DNA from: Mortierella sp. BCC40632
Lineage: Eukaryota > Mortierellomycota > Mortierellomycetes > Mortierellales > Mortierellaceae
DNA: 64,000 nucleotides
Direction of reading: 5' to 3'
Assembly (NCBI GenBank): GCA_011634665.1
Contig: WAEK01000015.1
Coordinates: 1,038,501-1,102,500 of the forward strand
Shown piece after piece: positions 23,596-35,300 of this stretch. The position numbers and the translations under genes are program-made. The number at the start of each line of letters is the position of its first letter. Within the stretch, counting starts at the first letter, position 1. The notes beneath the pieces were generated by a model. The model did no database searches and was not told where the DNA came from. It saw only the letters and a program-made list of their open reading frames with translations.

Positions 23596-26088
23596 ATGAG
23601 CAACTCGCCTCCATTATCGTCATCATCAGTCCTCAAGAGAGCATTGATGCGGAGGAACAACTCAACACCAACTGTACATACGATCGTACCTGCAACTTCT
23701 TTGAGTATGGATACATCACCAACTGTCGTCTCTGAACCTGTTCGCGCAGGTCGAGCGTCAATTGACACATATGACCGTACTCGGTATATCAAACCCGCCG
23801 CCTCCGATATTGCTTCACCACCGTCGACAAGACGAGCATCCCTTGCGGCGACGTTGCCAAGGAGCTCTAGACATAAAAAATCTTCTTCCTCACCTTCCTC
23901 TCTCCTCTCCCCGCCCTTGGGAGCAGTGGATCTATCTCGACCATCCATGATTTCACCTTTAGCGGCTGAAGATAGTGTTAGACGGGATAGTACCAGTCAC
24001 AATAGTTTCAGCAGCTCTTCCTCCACCACCTTGTCCAAAGCTGCATCATCTTCGACCCCTCCTACGCCATTTCTCTCGATCCCGGCCGTCGTACAGGAGT
24101 CGGAAGAGGTCGAACCGTTGGAGCTAGCACAAAAGGAGGATGTTGACAACAACAATAACAAAAGCAGCGGCATCGACTTGTCGCACCGTCGCACATCTGA
24201 AGATTCGATGACTGGTAGAATAGCTACAACGACAGCAGGATCTGTCTCGTCCATGTTCTTTGGTCGAATCAGTAGCTCTGTCTCGAACACGCCCGCAACC
24301 ACCCCACCAGCCTCACCCGCCCTCAGGGCTGCTTCTTCAGCTACCAGCGGGAACGCCGCTCAGGCCTCTATCAACCCCAGCCCCTCGACGACACCGCCAT
24401 CATCTCCATCTCCATCGTTCTTGGCCGTGTTGCACGGAAGGTCCAGGTCATTTATCCCGTCGCCAATGATGCCCTTCCGCGCAGCTAAGAAGGTAGTCAC
24501 TTCAGTTACATCTGTCGGGACAGGTCTCTTACCCTCAAAAGAGCAACTAGGCTCAATACCTGTCGCCGGTCGGATCCTGAAGCACCCTGTTATGGACTCG
24601 ACCTTGACCTACATAGCATCCAAGACAACACTTAGATCCGATAGCAAAGTGATCGCACCCGAGGATATTCATTACCGAAAGCTGAACAGGAAGTTGGTTG
24701 ACCAGGCAATGACTCTGGCGAGTCTGGCACTTGAGAAGGAGGAGCAGTCTAAAACTGTGGATGATGAAGCTGGAGATGATGCCTTTGAGCTATACCTTGC
24801 TGCAATTAACACCCTGATGCACGCACTTCCATGTAAGATTGACTACTGAGTTCTGACCCGAAGAATGTATGAAATTTGTTTCCCTCAACAGCAAACTAGA
24901 AGCACTAACACATTGCCTTGTTAAACACAACCTATTCAAACTTGCTCTCTAGTCGAGACATGTGACCCCTTGCGTCGAGAAGCATTCGATATCCAGCTCA
25001 GGAACTTCATGGATGAGAGTCAATTCGAATCCGAGTATGAAGAAACGATGACAAAGGAGCTCCGTAAACGTCGGCGCCGACGCCATCGTCAATACAGACA
25101 TCAGGCCTCCTCTCTAATTGACCATCATCTTGCGTCCATCAGTGCCGCAGACAACACTAACCCAGGAGCCTCTTCCACTCTATCATCTAACGCCTCGAGT
25201 CGTGGTGGAACCAGTCATTCCGAGAGCAAGTCGAGGCGAGCATCCCGACGAAAAAGACGGAGCCGACGCCAGGCTGATGGCACCAACAAAGTTGCTGATG
25301 CAGATTCTGGACCAGGTCCAACGCTGAGTGAGACCATTATTTCAACAGCCGTTGAGTCTGCCATCCGACTCAAGCAATCGCCTATCCCAGACGTGATCAA
25401 GACCTGCTACCGAGCCTCACGCCTGGTTCTGTCCAAGGTTGATGAGCGATTCCAACTTCAGGAACGTGCTTGGCAAATTTCCAAGTCTTCAATCGAGAAG
25501 GCCATTGAGCTCGATGAACAATATTCAATCCATGAAGTCGTTTCAGAGACCTTCTTTGCGACAGTAACAGGTCTTATCAAGGCTGGGATTGCTTACAAGG
25601 AGACGCCTGGGTATAGTACACTTAGGACCCTCGAAGCTACAGAGCAGCAAAATGTTCAAGGAAGACTCAGTGGGTATGACGGGCTGCCTCAACTTCAGAT
25701 AACGGTTGCCACTCCACCTACAAGCCCTAGCAAGGCACAACAACATTCCTCGTCGCGATCTATGGATCCACAGGCCGTTACACATTCTAGATTTTCATCC
25801 TCTTCATCGACGGGCTCGAACTCTTCCCGGAGACGACATTCCGTGATTGAGGAGGTGGATGAAGAAGTGTCGCCGGGGGAACACCACAAGCGTTCTTCTT
25901 CGCCCTGCTTCACGACATCCTCCGAGTCTGAAACTAGTCGTAGTTGTGGGAGTGATTGTTCTGAGAGTGGATGTGAGGGGGATGATCTAGGGTCTGTTTA
26001 TAGAGACAAGGTACGCGAGAAGATAGACCTTTTCATGACGCTCCGTGGTGCGGCTTCTATACTTCTTGGTAGCCGTCTCACAAAATAA
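23596..26088 (+). CDS. Ser-rich protein with MIT-like domain
   Basis: Two exons, 23596-24832 and 24953-26088, giving 790 residues. Residues 1 to about 270 are Ser/Thr/Pro-rich and probably disordered. A conserved-looking segment follows (PVAGRILKHPVMDSTLTYIA). At about 365-440 there is a three-helix pattern typical of MIT domains, with DQAMTLASLALEKEEQ, DDAFELYLAAINTLMHALP and then REAFDIQLRNF after the intron. MIT domains bind ESCRT-III tails, spastin and Vps4 partners (known), so a membrane-traffic role is inferred. A strongly basic cluster (Arg/Lys/His) follows. After it comes a second helical region (SETIISTAVESAIRLKQSP, HEVVSETFFATVTGLIKAG) and a Ser-rich, acidic tail. I cannot name an orthologue. 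Converges with KAR2 222 bp downstream. Confidence 0.85.
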
Positions 26089-26310
26089 AATCCATTCGGT
26101 GGATATCACACTACTGTAAACATTTTTATCTTCTATTTTCGAATAGTTACCGTTATCAACTCGCCCACATTTTTTTTTTCTCTCAAGGATATCATTCGGT
26201 TTATTGGCTCAAGGCTATACTTCAGCGTTATATGAGGATGGTTGCGAATCATAGACAGCTGTAGGCTCCGGTGGTAAAGTTGGGATAAAAGAGAGAGAAA
26301 GCCAGTCATC

Positions 26311-28445
26311 TCAAAGCTCGTCATGGTTTGGCATAGATGACTGATGAGAGTCAGAACTGCCATTGCTGTAGAGCTTGGAAATGATTGGATGCACAACAGC
26401 CTCAAAAGCCTCCTTTTGTTCAACAAGTTCCTCTTTGGTAGCGCTGGAACCATGGGCTTCGAGCCAACTTGTCTTTTGTGCGAGAACATCCAGGATCAGC
26501 TTCCTGTCTTCAACACCAAGCTTTCCTCCTAATTGAGCTTCGTCATTGACTTGGGCCTTGGTAGTGTACAGATAATTCTCGAGCGAGTTGCTTGCCTCAA
26601 TCCTCTCCCTGTCGACTCTATCTTGTTCTGCATATTGCTCGGCTTCCAAGATCATTCGCTCAACGTCACTTGTGGTCAAGCTGCCATTGTCACCCTTGAT
26701 CGTAATTGCCTCTTTTTTGCCCGTAACCTTGTCTTCTGCAGTAATGGTGAGAATACTGTTCGCGTCAATCTCAAAAGTCACCTCGATCTGAGGCACGCCA
26801 CGCGGCGCTGGAGGAATATTGGTCAACTCAAATTTGCCAAGCAAATGATTATCCTTGGTCAATGTTCGTTCTCCTTCGTACACCTGGATCGAGACCGTAT
26901 GCTGGTTGTCGGCTGTGGTAGAAAAGATCTGCGATTTTTTAGTCGGGATGACAGTGTTTCGTTGGATGAGTTTGGTCATCACGCCTCCTGATGTTTCAAT
27001 CCCGAGCGTCAGCGGGGTGATATCCAGGATCAGGCCAAGTTGAGGCATTGTCTCTCCAGAAAGGATACCTGCCTGAGCCGCCGCACCCATGGCGACAGCC
27101 TCATCCGGGTTGATTCCCTTGGAAGCTTTCTTGCCTCCAAAGAAATCTTCGATCATGGTGATCACTTTGGGAATTCTAGTAGATCCTCCCACGAGCACAA
27201 TGTCGTCCACCTTTTGCTTTTTGACGCCAGCATCCTTCAAAGCCTGCTCAACGGGTGCGAGTGTCCTCAAGAATAGGTCTTGGTTGAGTTCTTCGAATTT
27301 AGCTCGAGTCAAGGTTTCTGAGAAATCCTCTCCTTCGTGAAAAGAGTCGATCTCCAGTCGGGCAGACATCTGTGAGGAGAGTGTCCGTTTCGCCTTTTCC
27401 ACCTCGCGCTTGAGTTTGCTCATGGCTTTGAGGTCCGAAGAAACATCCTTGCTGGTATTTTTCTTGTAAAGGTTCACAAAGTGGTTTATCACTCGTTGGT
27501 CAAAGTCTTCGCCTCCCAAATGAGTATCCCCTGAGGTTGACAGTACCTCAAAGACTCCGTCGTCGATCAAGAGAAGCGAGACATCAAATGTGCCTCCACC
27601 AAGGTCATAGACAAGAACCGTTCGCTCATCTGAACCCTTGTCTAGTCCGTATGCAACGGCTGCTGCCGTAGGTTCGTTGATAATACGGATCACATTCAAT
27701 CCCGCAATCGCGCCTGCGTCCTTAGTAGCTTGTCGTTGCGCATCGGTAAAGTAAGCGGGGACGGTGACGACGGCGTTCGTGACTTTTCTTGAGAGGTATG
27801 CTTCAGCTGTCTCTTTCATTTTGGTCAAGATCATGGCTGAGATCTCCTCGGGTGTAAAGGTCTTTTGTTCACCCTTCACCTCAACCTGGACTACAGGTCC
27901 ACCACCTTTGGATTTGACCTCGAACGGGAAATGTTTAATGTCCTCCTGGACTTCTTTGTCGTCAAAACGCCTACCGATTAGGCGTTTGATGTCAAATATC
28001 GTGTTCCTTGGGTTGCTGGCGTATTGGTTCTTGGCGGCATCGCCGACAAGCCGTTCGTTACCAGAGAAGGCGACATATGAGGGAGTGATCCGGTGGCCTT
28101 GGTCGTTGGCGATAATCTCGACGCGTCCGTCCTTGTACACACCCACACAAGAATAAGTTGTTCCAAGGTCTGTCAAGGAGATGTATGCAATAGATTCAAA
28201 AGGAAAAGTACGATTGAGTAATCAGAACCTTTTGCCAAGAAGTTGAAAAGCAAGCGGGCGCTCAAAAAAGACCTACCAATTCCAATCACAATGTCCGAGT
28301 TGTCATGGTTGTCATGGTTGTTGGTTTCAGCCTTAGCACCAGAGAGTGCAGCAAGGCAGAAAAGTGCAATGGCCAGAAGAGCAATTATGCCTGGCAGGAA
28401 TCCCCTGCTCTTCTTGGCTCTTGTCCGTCTTCTGTGTCCTTTCAT
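26311..28445 (-). CDS. KAR2: ER-lumen Hsp70 chaperone BiP
   Basis: Two exons, 28445-28277 and 28169-26311, giving 675 residues, the usual BiP length. It is an ATP-driven chaperone of the ER lumen for translocation, folding and unfolded-protein sensing. The N-terminus has a basic stretch ([11 protein letters not shown]) and then a hydrophobic signal segment of about 20 residues ending near GAKAE. The Hsp70 signatures are present: [12 protein letters not shown] across the intron, [27 protein letters not shown]. The C-terminus is HDEL, the fungal ER-retrieval signal, which settles the compartment. The intron splits the codon for the first catalytic-loop Asp. The gene lies tandem to HSP90, 717 bp away. 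Reverse-strand ORFs across it are shadows. Confidence 0.98.
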
Positions 28446-29162
28446 CGTCGTTTGAGGTTAAAAGAGTATGGGATGGGATAGGCAGTGACGAATATGAAGG
28501 TGAAGGTGGACGATGGTGAAGGTGGATGATGGTGTAAGTTATGATTGAGGTGGATGGTAAGCGTATGTAAAGGGAGTGGCGGAAACGATGCGAGACAATG
28601 CTCTGTGTGAGGACCAAAGAGGGAAAGTGTGTGAGTATTTATCCACATTGGCCCAAGCTCCTCTAGCTCATTCTCCAACGTGTTCGTGATTTTTACCAAT
28701 TGACACAGCAAATATCTATTGGCTAGAGCAGCTCACCCAACCTGGAGAAACCTGGCTTCCAGTCTACGGAGACGCCTGGCGTCCGGGATTGCAACGTGGC
28801 ATTGAATGGTGCCGTCCACATTGCCAGACTTTAGATGCCAGTCCCTTGCATACCTTTCCATTTTCTTTTTGCGTGAACCAAACTGTTTGTCTCAACTGTG
28901 AAGGACAGAGGAATCTATTCCTCCCCCTCCTCACGAAGTATTTTACAAAGATAGTACACACTCTTCGAGTACAAGTGTGCTTAAAATTTGTCCATTTTTT
29001 AGTACGCTTTTAAGCAAAAGGTGCATGAGGCCAGTTTAGTGTGGATGTAGTTTTTTCTCGCTTAAGACGAGACTGTATTGACTGATTCTGTAAAAAAAAG
29101 CTGCATATGGTACAATTTTTTGCTATCTTCTTTCAAAGTGCCTTTTCCCTTCTTGAAGCTGT
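28446..29162 (-). promoter_or_regulatory. KAR2 promoter and HSP90 3' region
   Basis: On the minus strand, ATAAATA (28642-28636) is a TATA-like element about 190 bp upstream of the KAR2 ATG. Just beyond it lies an ACGTG core (28678-28682), the core of Hac1/Xbp1-type unfolded-protein-response elements, and a CCAAT box (28722-28718, minus). The CCAAT-to-ACGTG spacing does not fit the strict mammalian ERSE. Function is inferred. The part near 29162 is the HSP90 3' end and holds no other gene. Confidence 0.4.
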
Positions 29163-31575
29163 TTAGTCGACCTCCTCCATCTCGGAAGCCTGGACAACAT
29201 CATCAGCCTCGAGGGCAGGGATGTCAGAGCCAGTCTCCTCCTCATCATCGTCAATGGCAAGGCCGAGCTTGATCATGCGGTGGATGCGGTCAGCGAAGGT
29301 GTCGGTCTTCTCAATGCTGAAGCCAGAGACGACGAGGGCAACATCGTACATCAACAAGGTCAAGTCCTTGACGGTCTTGTCGTTCTTGTCGGCATCAACC
29401 TTAGCCTTCAAGGTCTTGATGATCGAGTTCTTGGGGTTCAACTCGAGCGACTTCTTCGAGGCCATGTACGAGGACATGGAGGTGTCACGAAGAGCCTGGG
29501 CCTTCATGATACGCTCCATGTTAGAGGACCAGCCGAAAGCACCGGTGACGAGAACGCAGGGGGACTCGCTGATACGGTTGGAGACCAAGACCTTCTCGAC
29601 CTTGTCACCGAGAATCTCCTTGATCTGGGCGCAGAGACCCTCGTAGGACTTCTCCTCCTCCTCACGGGCCTTCTTCTCATCCTCATCCTCCTCGAGCTCG
29701 AGACCCTCCTTGGTGACAGAGACGAGCTTCTTGCCATCGTACTCCTTGAGCTGAGCAACGCAGTACTCATCAATGGGGTCAACAAGGAAGAGGACCTCGA
29801 AGCCCTTCTTCTTCAAGACCTCAATGAAGGGCGAGTTCTCGACGGCAGCCTGGGACTCGCCGGTGATGTAGTAGATGTTCTTCTGCTTCTCGGGCATGCG
29901 GGTGACGTAGTCCTTGAGCGAGGTCATCTCGTCAGTGGACTTGGTCGAGTGGTAGCGGAGCAACTCAGCGAGCTTGGCACGGTTCTGGGAGTCCTCGTGG
30001 ATTCCGAGCTTGATGTTCTTGGAGAAGGCCTCGTAGAACTTGGCGAAGTTCTCCTTGTCCTCAGCAATCTCGGCGAACATCTCGAGGCACTTCTTGACAA
30101 GGTTCTTGCGGATAACCTTGAGAATCTTGTTCTGCTGAAGCATCTCACGAGAGATGTTCAAAGGCAAGTCCTCAGAGTCAACAATACCCTTGACAAAGTT
30201 GAGCCACTCGGGGATCAAGTCCTCGCAGTCATCCATGATGAAGACACGGCGGACGTAGAGCTTGATGTTGTTGCGCTTCTTCTTGGTCTCGAACATGTCG
30301 AAAGGAGCACGGCTGGGGATGAAGAGAATAGCACGGAACTCCAACTGACCCTCGATAGCAAAGTGCTTGACGGCCATGTGGTCGCTCCAGTCGTTGGTGA
30401 GCGACTTGTAGAAAGAGGCATACTCCTCGTTGGTGATATCCTCAGGGTTACGGGTCCAGAGGGGCTTGGTCTTGTTGAGCTCCTCGTTCTCGATGGTCTT
30501 CTCCTTGATAGTCTTCTTCTTCTTCTCCTTCTTGTCATCCTCATCCTCGATCTCCTCGATCTTGGCATCACCTTCCTTGACCTCCTCCTCATCATCCTCA
30601 ACCTCCTTCTCGGTCTCCTTCTCGACGGCGAGCTGGATGGGGTAGCCAATGAACTCGGAGTGCTTCTTGATGATGTCCTTGATCTTCTTCTCCTCAAGGT
30701 ACTCGAGCTGGTCCTCCTTCATGAAGAGGCGCATCTCAGTACCACGGCCCAAGGGCTCGTTGACGGTGTCACGGGTGATGGTGAAAGAACCACCAGCAGC
30801 AGACTCCCAAATGTACTGCTCGTCATCGTTGTGCTTCGAGATGACCTGGACGCGCTCAGCAACCAAGTAGGCAGAGTAGAAACCGACACCGAACTGACCG
30901 ATCATAGAGATATCAGCACCAGTGCTCAAGGCCTCCATAAAAGCCTTAGTACCGGACTTGGCGATGGTACCAAGGTTGTTGACAAGGTCAGCCTTGGTCA
31001 TACCGATACCAGTATCACGGATGCTCAAGATCTTGTTCTCCTTGTCGGGAGTGATGCGGATGTAGAGCTCCTTCTCGGCGTCGAGCTTGGAGGGATCAGT
31101 GAGGGCCTCATAGCGGATCTTGTCAAGAGCATCTGTAAGGTGACAAAGAGGTCAATGGGTGATCAGTCTTCAGAAACGGGTTTGGGCACCAGGAATATGC
31201 TATCCTAGACGCTCCCGATCCATGTAAAAAACAGTGCTTTGAGAATTGATCGACTTACCAGAAGCGTTGGAAACCAACTCTCTCAAGAAGACCTCCTTGT
31301 TCGAGTAGAAGGTGTTGATGATCAAGCTCATCAACTGAGAGATCTCAGCCTATTGTGGGAAAGAAATCATCCAGGAATGGCGAATATAGCGATCAGTCTG
31401 CAATTCTTAACTTTTTGGTGCGAGTCCTGGCAAGTCAGTCGGATGAAGGCTGGGGTGTCCTGCAACGTAATGGCGATAGCAAACAGATCGCGGCGATGTC
31501 GGGTGGATGCCGCGCTCCATTTTGCCATTAACAATGACGTGGGCTTACCTGGAACGAAAACGTCTCTGACGACAT
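29163..31575 (-). CDS. HSP90: Cytosolic Hsp90 chaperone
   Basis: Three exons: 31575-31549 (27 nt), 31349-31259, 31132-29163, giving 695 residues, normal for cytosolic Hsp90. An ATP-dependent dimeric chaperone for kinases, receptors and other clients. Hallmarks are [15 protein letters not shown] (split by intron 2), [23 protein letters not shown] of the ATP pocket lid, [14 protein letters not shown], a Lys/Glu-rich linker near residues 215-260, and the C-terminal MEEVD that docks TPR co-chaperones. The 9-codon first exon is set by MSSETFSFQ and the conserved continuation [19 protein letters not shown]. Codon choice is strongly biased to C-ending codons, as expected for a highly expressed gene. 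This bias opens a 642-codon antisense frame that is not a gene. Confidence 0.98.
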
Positions 31576-31682
31576 GACGGTAGTATGTTCTTTTCTTCGG
31601 GGGGGAGGGGAGTGGGTAGAAAGAAAGATGAGGAAAAAAGAAAAAAAGAGAAAAAGCAGGCGCGCCAGCTTGAGGGACACTG

Positions 31683-31690
31683 TATAAATA
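31683..31690 (-). promoter_or_regulatory. TATA box of HSP90
   Basis: TATAAATA (reads TATTTATA on the coding strand), about 110 bp upstream of the HSP90 ATG, within the expected range. Confidence 0.55.
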
Positions 31691-31790
31691 CAAGCAGTAC
31701 CCTCGCCCTGGCCGCGCGGTGGCGGCTGCCAGTCTCTGGCTGGCCAGTCAGTCCCTGGCAGACGGCCCTGAGGGCCTAAACAAAGATTTC

Positions 31791-31920
31791 TTCCAGAGAG
31801 TTCCATCAGATTTCCATTCTGTGCTCTGCCCAATGTTCTGTCGCGCTCCGCCACCAATCGCGCGGGGTCTGCGGCTCAGGAGTGTGCGCACGTCTCTAGA
31901 TGCGCCGTCGTCTTCTCGAA
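31791..31920 (-). promoter_or_regulatory. Candidate heat-shock elements of HSP90
   Basis: Heat-shock factor binds inverted nGAAn units. At 31913-31920 is a perfect TTC-nn-GAA pair. At 31791-31803 is a three-unit TTC-nn-GAG-nn-TTC with one mismatch. Both lie 100-240 bp beyond the TATA box, a normal promoter position. Function is inferred. Confidence 0.45.
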
Positions 31921-32360
31921 CAATCAAGCTTGACCCTGCAACCTTGAGGTTCTTGACCTGCAGCTTCGCCAATGATGCTGTGATTAAGATCAGTTAGTAC
32001 GTAAATGTTGCTCTGTCCATTAGATCCATTCATCCGCCTCTCCATCTGCCTTGATCAGAGCGAGGTCTGTCGGGCAAGTTTCAAGTGTGAGAGTTTGGTC
32101 AGGAGAGAGAACCTGTGACTCTAATACCACCTTTTTGCCACTCAACAAACCGAGCCCTCCCCCCCCCCCAGACCCTCTTTCCTTCTTTTTCATGTTCCAC
32201 ATCAATCTCTCCATTGCCCGCATGTGTTAGACCTCACAGGGATGCAAGCTGCACTTCACAGGCTTTACTTGCCTATTTACGGCCAATATTACTTCTATCT
32301 TTTATTCTGACCCAATTGGTCAGACCTTGTGCATGCTACAAATGTGATGGAAACGTTTGT
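31921..32360. other. Spacer HSP90 / ABCC, no gene
   Basis: 440 bp with short ORFs only. It includes a C run of about 11 at 32160-32170. It should contain the distal HSP90 promoter and the ABC transporter 3' untranslated region. Confidence 0.5.
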
Positions 32361-35300
32361 CTAAACCTCGCCAGCCTGCTGAGCAAGGCTATAGAACAAA
32401 GAGTTCTTACGCTTTAGCAAAACACCAGGAGCTTCGTACTCTTGGACGCGGCCCTTATCAAGCACAAGGATCTTGTCCGAGTCCATAACCGTCTTGATTC
32501 GGTGAGCAATGGTCAAAATAGTTCGGTCCTTGAACTCTTTTCTGATCGTTTTCTGAATCAGAGCGTCTGTCTCCACATCAACCGCAGCGGTCGCCTCATC
32601 CAGCACCAAGATCTTTGTCTTTCTCAACAGCGCTCTAGCAAGACAAATCAATGACCTCTGGCCAACAGAAAAGTTCTCGCCGTTTTGTGCAACCTCGAAC
32701 ATCAGCCCCTGGGGTAAAGTCGAAACGTAATCCTTCAAATGAGCGCGCTCGAGTGCCATCCAGATCTCAGCATCCGAAATACTTCCAAAGGGATCAAGAT
32801 TCTCACGAAGACTACCTGCGAACAGCGTTGGGTCTTGAGGAATGATGGACAAATGCTGTCGGAGATCCCGCAGCCCCAGTGTCGAGATATCAACTCCATC
32901 AATCTCGATCGAGCCTCCTGTCCCTGATTGGAACATGTCTAAATCGACTGGATGATCATATGCGGAGGGATCGCTGGCCCGTGCCCAATAGCTGTCTGCA
33001 GCCTCGATGATTCGGAAGAGTGCCAGCGTCAACGATGACTTGCCAGCACCTGTCCGGCCAACAATACCCACCTTCTGTGCAGGCTCCACGACAAACGACA
33101 CGTCCTTGATGACCAAATCCAATCCTTCACGGTATCTGGTCGAGTAGTTCTTAAAAACCACCTTCCCGTTCTGGGGCCAATTTTCAGGCAACCGCACGCC
33201 TGTTTCTACGGGAGCTTCGGTCGGCTTATCGGAATACTCGAGAATACGCTCGACGGATACCATCAGGTTCTGAACCTCGCTAATGGTTCGGACCAAATAG
33301 TTCACAAAGCCAATCATGTTCAGCGCATAGCTAAGCGCCAGTCCGACCAGAGTAGGATCCAATTGCCCAGCCTTTAAGACTGCAAGCACACAAGCTGCGA
33401 GCACAAGTGTTGCACCTAACACTTCAAGTCGAACCTGGAGCCACCGGTTAAGAGCCGTGAAGACATTCGTACGATTGACAATTCTGTCCGCGCACGCTTC
33501 GTTCTGCAGGATAAACATCTCCTTGAGACCCTTCATCACTCGGATACTGGACACGCCTGCAAGCGACTCGCTAAAGTGCTGGTACATAGGGGACTTGGAC
33601 ACGGATTGAAGGCGCTTGACAGAGGCGGTGGTCTTGATATAGTAGTCTTGAATCAGCAAATAGGCCGCCAACAAGGGAGGGATCATCAAGAGGAACAATG
33701 GCGTAGAGTAGGCGATCACAACAAGAGTTCCAACTATGATTGCGATGAATGCAAATAGATCATTGAATTCTTCCGCAAGCTGGATATCAATCGAGTCGAT
33801 ATCTGACGAAAATCGATTCACAATGCGGCCCATTCTACAAAATAAAGAACATTCGTGCCGAATGTTAGTTTCATAAATCAATCATACTTTCATGCACGTT
33901 GGCTTTGCAGTTGAGTTAATGTACTTACGGAGTGGTGTCAAAGAAGCTAGAGATGTAAAAACGAGTTTAAACAATAAAGTCATATGTAAGTGATATTGAT
34001 CTTTTCATGCGCTGGTAGTTTGTAATGGAGCTCAACCTCTTAAGGCTTACCTCATTGGAAGTCGAAGAACTCGCGTGAGTAATTGCTCGTGCAATACAAT
34101 GGAACCTTGGATACCGCAGACGACCTCAGAGATGTAGTTGACGGCAACATCCATAATAACATACATCACAATCAAAAGACTATATCCTCCGAGATAGTAT
34201 CCGACAGATGGGATTTCTTTGCCCTCTCGGTTTGAGGCATCGGTCTCACTGATCCAATGACGGAGCCAGAGATTGGTACCGATATGACAAGCCTGACCTA
34301 CAAAATAGAGTGAGATACAGAACAAAGCCTTGGGATACGAAACCGCCTTGGCATAGCTCGTCCAGACATGCCAGCCAACTTTGCCAGCCTCCATCTTTTC
34401 CTCAGCAATCAATTCACCGTCCTCGTCATCGTCTTCCAAGGCCTTGACTTCATCGTCTACAATTGTATTTCTGTCACTCTCCTCGCCATTGTCACTCTCT
34501 GCTGTAGGAGAAGTGTTCTTGCTGCTGTTGCGTCGCATGACCTTCTTCTTGCCGACCGAATAATCCCTGATCAACTGACGGAATGCGCCACCCGCGTTTA
34601 TAAGTTCTTTGTAGCTGCCAATCTCGGAGATCCTGCCGTCCTTGAAAACAACCACTTGGTCGACATGTTCCAAATGATGAATACCATGCGTGACAAGAAC
34701 ACGAGTCTTGTGCTTGAGCAGTCCTTTCGGTCCAATGAGGTTCTCCCAGAGATGCTGGTCGACGTGGGCATCCACAGCACTGAGGGGATCATCCAGGAGA
34801 TAGATATCAGCATCCTGATAGGCAGCGCGGGCCAGGGAGACGCGCTGCTTCTGACCACCAGAAAGGTTGATACCACGCTCTCCGATTTCCGTCTGATCAC
34901 CCGCTGAAAGCATGTCAAGATCGGGTCTTAATCCTGCAGCAAGGATTACTTGATCATAGAGTTGCTGGTCAAAAGCCTTTCCAAGCAGAATATTATCCTT
35001 CAACGTGGCATTGATGATCCAGGCTTGCTGAGGCACATAGGCAATATTCCCATAGACTTCGACTACGCCCTGGAGCTTGTACATCTCGCCCATAATCGCA
35101 CTCAGTAGCGATGACTTGCCTTGACCGATACGACCCACGATGGCCGTCAGACTACCTTCAGGGATCTGGAGATCGATATTATTCAGAGTAGGCCTCTTTG
35201 GGGTTGTCACAGTCGAAGGGTTTGATGCTGCCGAAAGCAAGGGCTGACGTTCATTATCAACGTCACTCAAGGGTGCAGAGATGGCTGTTTCATCACCGTT

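Noticed and set aside
27764..28156. 130-codon plus-strand ORF opposite KAR2
   Set aside because: Shadow of the highly biased KAR2 coding sequence.
29280..31208. 642-codon plus-strand ORF opposite HSP90
   Set aside because: It mirrors the HSP90 coding exon. The strong C-ending codon bias of HSP90 removes stops on the opposite strand; the product is Leu/Val/Asp-rich low-quality sequence with no domain.
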